64,000 bases of DNA. Origin: Dermacoccus abyssi (lineage in GTDB: Bacteria > Actinomycetota > Actinomycetes > Actinomycetales > Dermatophilaceae). Both the position numbers and the translations under genes were made by a program. The notes under the pieces are model-generated. The model worked only from the letters and a program-made list of their open reading frames with translations. It was not told the origin of the DNA and made no database searches. The stretch covers positions 101,620 through 165,619 of the forward strand of contig NZ_QWLM01000005.1 of NCBI RefSeq assembly GCF_003515945.1. Direction: 5' to 3'. Below are positions 25,513 to 33,035 of the stretch, one piece after another; position 1 is the stretch's first letter, and every line of letters starts with the position of its first letter.

Positions 25513-25552
25513 GACACCCTCTTTTCCCGTAGTGACGGGGAAAGAGGGTGTC
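25513..25552 (+). terminator. Strong hairpin terminator between murC and ftsZ
   Basis: An 18-bp stem (25513-25530 with 25535-25552) with one G-U pair and a 4-nt loop, 16 nt after the murC stop. It implies that ftsZ has its own promoter. Confidence 0.8.
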
Positions 25553-25728
25553 TTCGTCGCGGATGTCCGGGGGAGGTGGCCTCGGCGGCGGATCGCGTTG
25601 GCCTGCGCGGGCGAACCGGTACTTCGCGGGTAACGTTCAACGGGATGTTGAAGTGTTCGCCAAGTGGTCGACGGTTCGCGTAGCATCGAGTTCGCATACC
25701 CGCACCCGCGTTCGAAAGGCCCCTCCCC

Positions 25729-27059
25729 GTGGCAACTCCCCAGAACTACCTGGCCGTCATCAAGGTCGTCGGTATCGGCGGCGGTGGCGTCAACGCCATC
25801 AACCGGATGATCGAAGTCGGGCTCAAGGGAGTCGAGTTCATCGCGATCAACACCGACGCCCAGGCGCTGCTCATGAGCGATGCAGACGTGAAGCTCGACG
25901 TGGGCCGCGAGCTCACGCGGGGTCTGGGCGCCGGCGCGACCCGGAGGTCGGCCGCAAGGCCGCCGAGGACCACGCCGAGGAGATCGAAGAGGTCCTCAAG
26001 GGCGCCGACATGGTTTTCGTCACTGCGGGTGAGGGTGGCGGTACCGGTACCGGTGGCGCCCCCGTCGTCGCGAAGATCGCCAAGGGCCTCGGTGCGCTGA
26101 CCATCGGTGTCGTCACGCGTCCGTTCACCTTCGAGGGCCGTCGCCGCGCCAACCAGGCCGAGCTCGGCATCAACGCGCTGCGCGAAGAGGTCGACACCCT
26201 CATCGTCATCCCGAACGATCGCCTCCTGTCGATCTCCGACCGCGCCGTGTCGATGCTCGACGCGTTCCGTTCGGCCGACCAGGTTCTCCTCTCGGGTGTT
26301 CAGGGCATCACCGACCTCATCACGACGCCGGGTCTGATCAACCTCGACTTCGCCGACGTCAAGTCCGTCATGCAAGGCGCCGGTTCTGCCCTCATGGGCA
26401 TCGGCTCGGCTCGCGGCGAGGACCGTGCGGTCCAGGCCGCGGAGCTCGCGATCTCCAGCCCGCTGCTCGAGGCGAGCATCGACGGTGCGCACGGTGTGCT
26501 TCTGTCGGTCCAGGGTGGCTCCGACCTCGGTCTGTTCGAGATCAACGAGGCCGCGCGCCTCGTGCAGGAGGCCGCCCACCCGGAGGCCAACATCATCTTC
26601 GGTGCCGTCATCGACGACGCCCTCGGCGACGAGGTCCGCGTCACCGTCATCGCGGCGGGCTTCGACGGCGGCGCTCCGCAGAAGCGCTCGGACGAGTCGC
26701 AGCGCTCCGGTGGCAACGCCGGTGGCGGCGCTCAGCGTCAGCAGCAGTCGTCGATGACGCAGGCGCCGTCCGCGGCCCCGGCTCAGCAGACGCAGCAGCC
26801 GGCGGCCCCCCAGACGATCCAGCCGGCCACGGTGCCGGGTACGACGTCGGGCCCGACGCGCGTGTCGGCTCCGCCGGCGCGTCAGCAGCACGGCCAGGAG
26901 GCCGGTCAGGACGACTCGGGTCAGTCCGGCTCCGAGCAGCGTCAGGGCAGCTCCGCAGCGGGCACCCAGACGCAGGGTCAGCAGCAGGTCGCGCGTCCTC
27001 CCAAGGAGGTCACCTTCGAGGACCGTGACGACCTGGACGTCCCCGACTTCCTCAAGTGA
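25729..27059 (+). CDS. ftsZ: Cell division GTPase FtsZ (apparent single-base frameshift)
   Basis: Two frames together encode a full FtsZ of about 443 residues. The first frame (from GTG 25729) gives [19 protein letters not shown] through [11 protein letters not shown]. The next frame continues [28 protein letters not shown] (GTP signature), [11 protein letters not shown] (T7 loop) and ends [16 protein letters not shown], the C-terminal partner-binding peptide. The junction at 25936-25943 reads GCGACCCG where GCGAACCCG (Ala-Asn-Pro) is expected, so one A is missing. FtsZ is normally essential, so a sequence error is the simplest reading. The Gln/Ser/Pro-rich linker (about 325-425) is normal. 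Confidence 0.93.
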
Positions 27060-27074
27060 GAAAGGCCCCGGTCG

Positions 27075-27815
27075 ATGTTCTACTGGCACGACCGGCGTGA
27101 CCTGCCGCAAGGCAACCTGGAACGGTGCTTCACCGACTCCCTCTCGGGTGTCAGCGAGGCGCCGTTCTCGGCGCTGAACCTCGGCCTTCACGTCGGTGAC
27201 GACGAAGCGCACGTTCGCGAGAACCGTGACCTCCTGTCCGCGGAACTCGGGGGCGTTCCCATCGCCTGGATGAACCAGGTTCACGGACGCGATGTCGTCG
27301 AGGTGACGCCCGATTCGCTCGGGGAGGTCCACGCCGTCGATGCCATGGTCACCAACTCGTCGGATCTCGCGCTCGCGGTCATGGTGGCGGACTGCGTCCC
27401 GGTTCTCCTCGAAGATGCCGAGGCAGGTGTGCTCGGCGTTGCTCATGCCGGGCGCCCCGGCATGCTCGCAGGCGTCGTGCCCGCGGCTGTTGCTGCCATG
27501 CGTGACCTGGGGGCCACATCGGTGCGCGCCACGCTCGGCCCGTCCGTGTGCGGACGCTGTTACGAGGTGCCGCACGAGATGTACGACGGTGCTCGGACGC
27601 AGTACCCCACGAGCGCCGCGATCACGCGCTGGGGCACCCCGGCCATCGACGTCGCCTCCGGTGTGGCGTCACAACTCGCCGAGCTCGACGTGCCGTTCGA
27701 GTGGATCGCCGGGTGCACCGTCGAGGACGAGCGGCTCTTCTCCTACCGCCGTGACGGACGGACAGGCCGCGTCGCCGGTGTCATCGTCCGCCGAGACGGA
27801 TCGGAGGCGGCGTGA
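27075..27815 (+). CDS. pgeF: PgeF/YfiH (LACC1-like) multicopper-fold peptidoglycan editing or purine enzyme
   Basis: A 246-residue protein with NLGLHVGDD, the metal-site residues H70 (MNQVHG), C107 (ADCVPVLL) and H124 (VAHAGRPGM), and SVCGRCYEVP later. The usual HAGWRG is HAGRPG here. The family includes E. coli YfiH/PgeF and human LACC1, described as purine nucleoside phosphorylase/adenosine deaminase and as a peptidoglycan-editing factor. The conserved position after ftsZ in Gram-positive bacteria supports the call. Confidence 0.88.
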   Translation: MFYWHDRRDLPQGNLERCFTDSLSGVSEAPFSALNLGLHVGDDEAHVRENRDLLSAELGGVPIAWMNQVHGRDVVEVTPDSLGEVHAVDAMVTNSSDLALAVMVADCVPVLLEDAEAGVLGVAHAGRPGMLAGVVPAAVAAMRDLGATSVRATLGPSVCGRCYEVPHEMYDGARTQYPTSAAITRWGTPAIDVASGVASQLAELDVPFEWIAGCTVEDERLFSYRRDGRTGRVAGVIVRRDGSEAA

Positions 27816-28537
27816 TCGAGGTCGACGACGAGCGTCGGGCGGAACTCGCCACCCGGCTCGAGCAAGTGCGTGAGCGCATCACGTCGGCCACCCGTGACGC
27901 AGGGCGCGACGAAGAGCCGACCCTCGTCGTGGTGACGAAGTTCTTCCCGGTCTCGGATCTCGTCGCGCTCGCCGAGTTGGGCGTCACCGACGTCGGGGAG
28001 AGCCGCGAGCAGGAACTGCACGAGAAGGTCGACTCGCTGCGTGAAGAGCGCCCCGATCTTCTCAAGGCTCCGACCCGGCACTTCATCGGCCAGTTGCAGA
28101 GCAAGAAGGCCAAGCGCGTCGCCTCGCTCGTCGACGTCGTGCAGTCCCTCGACCGGCCCAAGCTCGTCCCGCTGCTCGGCGCTGCGGGTGCGGAGCGCGA
28201 CACGCCGCTCGAGGTTCTCCTCCAGGTTGATCTCGAGGAGAACTCGCAAGGACGTGGGGGCGTGGCGCCCGCTGAGCTCGCCGCTCTGGCCGACGAGGTG
28301 GCCCAGGCGTCAGGGTTGACGTTGAGCGGCCTCATGGCCGTTGCCCCGCGCGGCGAGGAGCCTGAGCGCGCTTTCGAGCGGCTTGCCGCCCTGCGCGAGA
28401 GCTTCCTCGCAGACCACCCCGCGGCGCGCGTGTTGTCGGCGGGGATGTCGGGCGATCTGGAGGCCGCGGTGAAAATCGGCGCGACACACCTGCGTGTCGG
28501 TAGCGCAATACTCGGTTCACGCCCTGCTGCCAGGTAA
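27812..28537 (+). CDS. yggS: YggS/PLPBP family pyridoxal phosphate homeostasis protein
   Basis: A 241-residue single-domain PLP protein with the PLP lysine K43 in VVTKFFPV, then GESREQEL, HFIGQLQSKK, LMAVAPRGEEP and LSAGMSGDLEAA. These proteins bind PLP and buffer B6 and amino-acid pools without a known catalytic reaction. The gene overlaps pgeF by 4 nt and precedes sepF, the standard actinobacterial and Firmicute order. Confidence 0.92.
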   Translation: MIEVDDERRAELATRLEQVRERITSATRDAGRDEEPTLVVVTKFFPVSDLVALAELGVTDVGESREQELHEKVDSLREERPDLLKAPTRHFIGQLQSKKAKRVASLVDVVQSLDRPKLVPLLGAAGAERDTPLEVLLQVDLEENSQGRGGVAPAELAALADEVAQASGLTLSGLMAVAPRGEEPERAFERLAALRESFLADHPAARVLSAGMSGDLEAAVKIGATHLRVGSAILGSRPAAR

Positions 28538-28609
28538 CTTCGAACGCGACACCGACGAGCACGTGGTGCCCTTCCGCAGGGGCCAGGGCGGACCAAGGAG
28601 CAACAAGTT

Positions 28610-29113
28610 ATGAGTGGCGCACTGCGCAAGACGATGGAATACCTCGGCCTGTCCGACACCGACCCTCATGCAGCCCGGAACGTCGACGCCTATGGCGACG
28701 AGTACGACGCCGCCTACGACGAGCGTGACCCGGAGACGTACGAGGCGTACGAGCGTCGCACTCCCGCCGAGGTCACGCCGCTGCGGCCCGAGGTGGCCCA
28801 CCACGACATCCCGGACATGGAGGCCTCGAGCATGAGCCGCATCACGACGATCCACCCTCGCACCTACAACGAGGCGAAGGAGATCGGCGAGGCCTTCCGC
28901 GACAACGTTCCGGTCATCATGAACCTCTCGGACATGGACGACACGGACGCCAAGCGACTCGTCGACTTCGCCGCCGGCCTCGTCTTCGGCCTGCACGGCT
29001 CGATCGAGCGCGTCACGAGCAAGGTCTTCCTCCTGTCCCCGGAGAACGTCGAGGTCTCGACCTCCGGCCCCGAGGTCGCCAAGGCGACGCGAGGCCTGTT
29101 CAACCAGAGCTGA
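28610..29113 (+). CDS. sepF: Cell division protein SepF
   Basis: A 167-residue protein. A short N-terminal membrane-targeting helix ([11 protein letters not shown]) is followed by an acidic linker and the SepF core at about residues 80-165. The core includes [26 protein letters not shown] and [12 protein letters not shown]. SepF tethers FtsZ to the membrane and is the main anchor in actinobacteria lacking FtsA. AAGGAG precedes ATG 28610. Confidence 0.95.
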   Translation: MSGALRKTMEYLGLSDTDPHAARNVDAYGDEYDAAYDERDPETYEAYERRTPAEVTPLRPEVAHHDIPDMEASSMSRITTIHPRTYNEAKEIGEAFRDNVPVIMNLSDMDDTDAKRLVDFAAGLVFGLHGSIERVTSKVFLLSPENVEVSTSGPEVAKATRGLFNQS

Positions 29114-29135
29114 CACCCGGCGTCCGACGTCGGTG

Positions 29136-29170
29136 GGGCCGCGTCTTCCCGAACCGGGAAGACGCGGCCC
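29136..29170 (+). terminator. Hairpin terminator after sepF
   Basis: Perfect 16-bp stem (29136-29151 with 29155-29170) and a 3-nt loop, 23 nt after the sepF stop. Confidence 0.75.
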
Positions 29171-29216
29171 TGCTCGTACGTTGACCCAATCGACCCGATG
29201 ACCATGCGGAGGAAAC

Positions 29217-29495
29217 ATGGACGTTGTTCGCCACTCCGTGGCCACGTTGCTCGATCTGTACTTCGTCGTGCTCATCGCACGACTGGTCTTCGACTGGATC
29301 CAGCTCTTCGCGCGCGAATGGCGCCCGAAGGGACCGGTTCTCGTCGTCGCGGAGTTCGTCTACACGCTGACGGACCCGCCCCTGAAGGCCATCCGGAAGG
29401 TGGTTCCGCCCCTGCGTTTGGGAGGCATCGCCCTCGATCTGGCCTTCATCATCCTGGCCCTGGCTGTGCAAGTGGCCGCGAATCTCCTAAGGTGA
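29217..29495 (+). CDS. YggT family membrane protein
   Basis: A 92-residue protein with two membrane helices (about 8-28 and 68-90). Between them lies the characteristic YTLTDPPLKAIRKVVPPLRLGGIALDLAFI segment of YggT (YlmG). The family is implicated in envelope or nucleoid organisation and divisome function in bacteria and plastids. GGAGG precedes ATG 29217. Position between sepF and divIVA is conserved in Gram-positive bacteria. Confidence 0.9.
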   Translation: MDVVRHSVATLLDLYFVVLIARLVFDWIQLFAREWRPKGPVLVVAEFVYTLTDPPLKAIRKVVPPLRLGGIALDLAFIILALAVQVAANLLR

Positions 29496-29504
29496 GCGTA
29501 GGAG

Positions 29505-29567
29505 TATTGTCGATTGCCCGGCTTCCGTGCCGGGCATGATCCGTAGCCACAGGGTGTGCCCGTGGCT
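29505..29567 (+). other. Leader with two tandem hairpins before divIVA
   Basis: A TATTGT hexamer (29505-29510) could be a -10 element. It is followed by a 7-bp hairpin (29516-29522 with 29529-29535) and a bulged one (29545-29554 with 29559-29567). The role is unknown. Confidence 0.35.
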
Positions 29568-29589
29568 CGAGCGTTACTGAGGTGAACAC

Positions 29590-30747
29590 ATGGCGCTGAC
29601 GCCAGAAGACGTCGTGAAGAAGGAGTTCTCGAAACCCAAGGGCTTCGGGCGCAGCGGTTACGACGAGATTCAGGTCGACGACTTTCTCGACGAGATTGTC
29701 GTCGAGTTGCGCCGACTGAACGCTGAGAACGACACCCTGAGCGACAAGCTCGACGACTGCCGTCGCGGGCAGGGCGGGGCCGAGTCCGACGCCACGATGG
29801 CCGGGCAGCCCGCTACGCGCGGTGCTGCAGCCGTCCCGGCGCTCACGCCGGTTGCCGGGGGGCAGGGCTCGTCCGACGCGGACAAGGCTGAGATCGAGCG
29901 TCTCAAGGCCGAACTCGCCAAGGCCCGTGAGACGTCGTCCACGTCGCAGCAGCCCGTCAAGAGCGACACGTCCGGTTCCGACGCCCTGAACAAGCAGGTC
30001 GGCGATCTGACGAGCGAGCGCGACGCGGCGAAGGAAGCTGCGGAGACCGCTCGTCGTGAGGTGGCCGCGGCTCAGTCCGAGCTCGAGGCGGCGCGCAAGC
30101 GTGTCAGTGAACTCGAGAACGAACTGCGCTCGACGAAGAACCAGCAGCAGAACGACTCGGCCGCCCTGGCGGCCCCGAGCGACAACGGCGCAAAGGCGGG
30201 TGCCGGCGACGCCGCGGGCGTCCTCGCCCTCGCCCAGCGTCTGCACGACCAGCACGTCAAGGACGGCGAGAACGAGCGCGACCGCCTGCTGAGCGAGGCG
30301 AAGGCCCACCATGAGAAGGTCGTCGGGGAGGCCAACTCGAAGAGCGAAGAGCTCCTCAGCTCGGCCAAGAAGCGCCACGACGAGCTCGTGACGACCGGCC
30401 AGAAGCAGCATGACGACCTGGTCAGCAAGGGCCAGAAGCAGCACGACGACCTCGTGAGCAAGGGCCAGAAGCAGCACGACGACCTCGTGAGCAAGGGCCA
30501 GAAGCAGCACGATGACCTGGTGCGCACCGGTACCGAGAAGTCGACGAGCCTCGTGTCGGAGGCCGAGGAGCGCCGTAAGGGCATCCTGGCCGACCTCGAG
30601 ACCCGCCGCACGTCGCTCACCGGCGAGATCGATCGTCTCAAGGGCTTCGAGACGGACTACCGTTCGAACCTCAAGGGTTACCTCAGCGAGCAGCTTCGCA
30701 AGCTCGACGAGAAGGAAACGCAGTCGCCCGCCGACAAGCGTCAGTGA
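29590..30747 (+). CDS. divIVA: DivIVA/Wag31 polar growth scaffold protein
   Basis: A 385-residue protein with the N-terminal DivIVA domain (LTPEDVVKKEFSKPKGFGRSGYDEIQVDDFLDEIV). It continues into coiled-coil, a Gln/Ser/Ala-rich middle, a second coiled-coil and a basic end. DivIVA binds negatively curved membrane and organises polar or septal wall growth. Residues 270-313 consist of four near-identical 11-residue units (GQKQHDDLVSK), in-frame 33-bp DNA repeats. Heptad-like spacing suggests they extend the coiled-coil. The gene ends before a very strong terminator. Confidence 0.93.
   Translation: MALTPEDVVKKEFSKPKGFGRSGYDEIQVDDFLDEIVVELRRLNAENDTLSDKLDDCRRGQGGAESDATMAGQPATRGAAAVPALTPVAGGQGSSDADKAEIERLKAELAKARETSSTSQQPVKSDTSGSDALNKQVGDLTSERDAAKEAAETARREVAAAQSELEAARKRVSELENELRSTKNQQQNDSAALAAPSDNGAKAGAGDAAGVLALAQRLHDQHVKDGENERDRLLSEAKAHHEKVVGEANSKSEELLSSAKKRHDELVTTGQKQHDDLVSKGQKQHDDLVSKGQKQHDDLVSKGQKQHDDLVRTGTEKSTSLVSEAEERRKGILADLETRRTSLTGEIDRLKGFETDYRSNLKGYLSEQLRKLDEKETQSPADKRQ
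30397..30528 (+). repeat. Four in-frame 33-bp tandem repeats in divIVA
   Basis: Units start at 30397, 30430, 30463 and 30496. The second and third are identical in DNA; the outer two differ at a few bases. They encode GQKQHDDLV followed by SK or RT. Such repeats can change number by slippage or recombination. Confidence 0.9.
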
Positions 30748-30753
30748 TCTCGG

Positions 30754-30795
30754 GACGAGGGGCCCCGACACCACCCGGTGTCGGGGCCCCTCGTC
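30754..30795 (+). terminator. Strong hairpin terminator after divIVA
   Basis: Perfect 19-bp G+C-rich stem (30754-30772 with 30777-30795) and a 4-nt loop, immediately after the stop codon. Confidence 0.85.
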
Positions 30796-30987
30796 ATGTT
30801 CGGTCACGCGGGTAGCGACGGGCGTGACGGCCAGTTCCCCACGCCGGGGTGGATTACTTGTCGGTTAGGCGAATTCGTCGGCGGATCACGCACGACGCCT
30901 CAACTTGTGCCCTATCCTCTGACCTTAATCAGGCTCGCTCGGAGCATCGTGCGCCGGGCGAGCCACCACCAAGGGGAAGAGAAGACG

Positions 30988-31410
30988 ATGGCAACCAAGG
31001 ACGCTGCGGCTTCGGCGCAGGATCTGGCCGTGAAGGCCGAGGAAGAGCCCTGGACCGACGCTGAGCTGGTCGAGGTGCGCGAGGAACTCGAGGCTGAGGT
31101 CGCGCGCGTGCGAGCCGAACTCGAGAGCCTGGCCAGCGACCTCGAGGGGCTGCTGCGCAACCCGGGTGACGGCGCCGGCGATGACGAGGCCGACGTGGGT
31201 AACGCGAACTTCGAGCGCGACCACGAAATCTCGCTGGCCCGCAAGTCCGCCGAGGTGCTCGAACAGAACGAGAAGGCCCTGGCCCGCATCGACGACGGCA
31301 CCTACGGCGTGTGCGAATCGTGCGGCGGTGCGATCGGCAAACTTCGACTTCAAGCCTTCCCGCGTGCGACCCTATGCCTGTCATGCAAGCAGAAGCAGGA
31401 GCGTCGCTGA
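30988..31410 (+). CDS. DksA/TraR-type C4 zinc-finger protein
   Basis: A 140-residue protein with an acidic coiled-coil hairpin (about 25-95), then a C4 zinc finger C-E-S-C (residues 109-112) and C-L-S-C after 17 residues. The coiled-coil end carries LARIDDGTYGVCESCG, the normal TraR/DksA sequence. Family members bind the RNA polymerase secondary channel or act in stress control; actinobacterial relatives include RbpA-unrelated DksA-like proteins. ATG 30988 has GGGGAAG upstream. Earlier in-frame codons run back to the divIVA terminator and are not coding. The next gene, lspA, starts inside its 3' end. Confidence 0.88.
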   Translation: MATKDAAASAQDLAVKAEEEPWTDAELVEVREELEAEVARVRAELESLASDLEGLLRNPGDGAGDDEADVGNANFERDHEISLARKSAEVLEQNEKALARIDDGTYGVCESCGGAIGKLRLQAFPRATLCLSCKQKQERR

Positions 31411-31982
31411 GTTCCGCGACCACACCCGACCACCCTCGAACGCCCCGCGGGGCGTCGACGAGGCACCTCGCCGTCCTCGGCCTGGCGGCAGCCACGGCCT
31501 ACGGCATCGACCAGGCGACGAAGGCGTGGGCGCTCGACGCCCTGGCCGACGGGCACCCGCGTGAAGTGATCGGGTCGTTCCTGCGATTCCAGCTCACGCA
31601 CAACCCGGGGGCTGCCTTCAGCCTCGGCACGAACTCGACGATCTTCATCACCGCGATCGCGGTAGCCGTCGTCATCGCGGTGCTCGTCACGGCGCGCAAG
31701 CTGCGCAGCACGGGCTGGGCTCTCGCGTTCGGTCTCATCGTCGGGGGAGCGGTGGGTAACCTCACCGACCGCTTCTTCCGTCCGCCGGGCGGCGGCAAGG
31801 GGTACGTCGTCGACTTCCTCCAACTGCCGAACTGGCCGATCTTCAACGTGGCCGACATCGCGATCTGCACGGCTGCGGCCCTCGTCGTCGTGCTGACGTT
31901 CCGCGGCGTCGGCCTGGACGGCATCCGTGACCGTGATCGAGAGAGAGAAACCGAGAACGACGGGAACGAGGACGCAGCATGA
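31383..31982 (+). CDS. lspA: Lipoprotein signal peptidase LspA
   Basis: About 199 residues. Four membrane helices are visible. Catalytic aspartates are in [11 protein letters not shown] and FNVADIAI, and THNPGAAFS is the conserved substrate loop. LspA cleaves prolipoproteins at the lipobox cysteine, such as those of ctaC and the putative lipoprotein at 62.8 kb. The start is uncertain: ATG 31383 (or 31374) lies within the 3' end of the zinc-finger gene and lacks a good ribosome-binding site, so translational coupling is likely. A basic/acidic tail ends the protein. Confidence 0.93.
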   Translation: MQAEAGASLSSATTPDHPRTPRGASTRHLAVLGLAAATAYGIDQATKAWALDALADGHPREVIGSFLRFQLTHNPGAAFSLGTNSTIFITAIAVAVVIAVLVTARKLRSTGWALAFGLIVGGAVGNLTDRFFRPPGGGKGYVVDFLQLPNWPIFNVADIAICTAAALVVVLTFRGVGLDGIRDRDRERETENDGNEDAA

Positions 31983-32908
31983 GCGAGGTCAAGGCGCTTC
32001 CGGTTCCCGAAGGGCTCGAAGGGGAACGCGTCGACGCGGCCATCGCCCGCCTGCTCGGCTTCTCACGGACTCGGGCGGCAGAGCTGGCTGCCGAGGGCGC
32101 TGTGAGCGTCGACGGCAAGGTCGTCGCCAAGTCCGAGCGTGTGAGCGCCGGCTCCTGGCTCGAGGTGACGATGCCCGAGCGCACCGGCCCCCGCGAGGCC
32201 AAGCCGCGGGTCGAGGCGATCCCCGGTATGCGCATCGTCCATGACGACTCGGAGATCGTCGTCGTCGACAAGCCTGCGGGCGTCGCAGCGCACCCGAGCG
32301 TCGGCTGGGACGGACCCGACGTCGTGGGCGGTCTCGCCGCCGCCGGTTACCGCATCTCGACGTCCGGTGCGCCCGAGCGTCAGGGCATCGTCCAGCGCCT
32401 CGACGTGGGCACGAGCGGCCTCATGGTCGTGGCCAAGAGTGAGCGCGCCTACACGCTGCTCAAGCAGGCGTTCCGCGACCGCACGGTCGTCAAGACATAC
32501 CACACCCTCGTTCAGGGGCTCCCGGACCCGATCGAGGGCACGATCAGCGCGCCGATCGGGCGTCACCCCGGCCACGACTACAAGTTCGCCGTGATGAACT
32601 CCGGCCGGGCTTCGGTCACCCACTACGAGCTTCTCGAGGCCTTCCGTTCGGCGTCGCTGCTCGAGGTGCACCTCGAGACGGGGCGCACGCACCAGATTCG
32701 CGTGCACTTCTCCGCGATGCACCACCCGTGCGTCGGCGACCCGCTGTACGGCAGCGACCCCAAACTCGCCAAGACCCTGCGTCTGGACCGCCAGTGGCTG
32801 CACGCCGTCGAGCTCGGTTTCGAGCACCCAGGCAGCGGTGAGCACGTGACGTTCACCTCGCCGTACCCCGAGGATCTGGCGCGCGCGCTCGACCTCATCA
32901 GGGGCTGA
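31979..32908 (+). CDS. RluA family 23S rRNA pseudouridine synthase (RluD-like)
   Basis: A 309-residue protein. An N-terminal S4 RNA-binding domain (about 15-65) includes [19 protein letters not shown]. The catalytic domain has the essential aspartate in [12 protein letters not shown] (near residue 142), then [12 protein letters not shown] and [14 protein letters not shown]. It isomerises uridines in 23S rRNA; pairing with lspA is the standard order. ATG overlaps the lspA stop by 4 nt. Confidence 0.93.
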   Translation: MSEVKALPVPEGLEGERVDAAIARLLGFSRTRAAELAAEGAVSVDGKVVAKSERVSAGSWLEVTMPERTGPREAKPRVEAIPGMRIVHDDSEIVVVDKPAGVAAHPSVGWDGPDVVGGLAAAGYRISTSGAPERQGIVQRLDVGTSGLMVVAKSERAYTLLKQAFRDRTVVKTYHTLVQGLPDPIEGTISAPIGRHPGHDYKFAVMNSGRASVTHYELLEAFRSASLLEVHLETGRTHQIRVHFSAMHHPCVGDPLYGSDPKLAKTLRLDRQWLHAVELGFEHPGSGEHVTFTSPYPEDLARALDLIRG

Positions 32909-33021
32909 ACAACGCACTTGCCCGTGTTCGCGGGGGTCGTCACGAGGGTCGTGCGCTCGTGGTCGATCCGCCGTGAGCGAACGCCGCGCTCAGCGCACAG
33001 GCGGTTGTCGGTGGCCGGTCG

Positions 33022-33027
33022 TAGACT
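33022..33027 (+). promoter_or_regulatory. Candidate -10 element for dnaE
   Basis: TAGACT lies 8 nt before ATG 33036 with no Shine-Dalgarno between, which suggests a leaderless transcript. Confidence 0.35.
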
Positions 33028-33035
33028 CGTCCCCG

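Noticed and set aside
25630..25690. A clear -35/-10 promoter for ftsZ (TTGAAG at 25648 and TAGCAT at 25681)
   Set aside because: The 27-nt spacing is too long for a sigma-70 promoter, so no promoter is called.
25729..26100. ftsZ read as a short truncated gene or a programmed frameshift
   Set aside because: No slippery sequence or stop-codon context is seen, and the downstream frame carries the rest of a normal FtsZ; a missing base is simpler.
30397..30528. Possible CRISPR array
   Set aside because: The 33-bp units abut without spacers and are in-frame coding repeats of divIVA.
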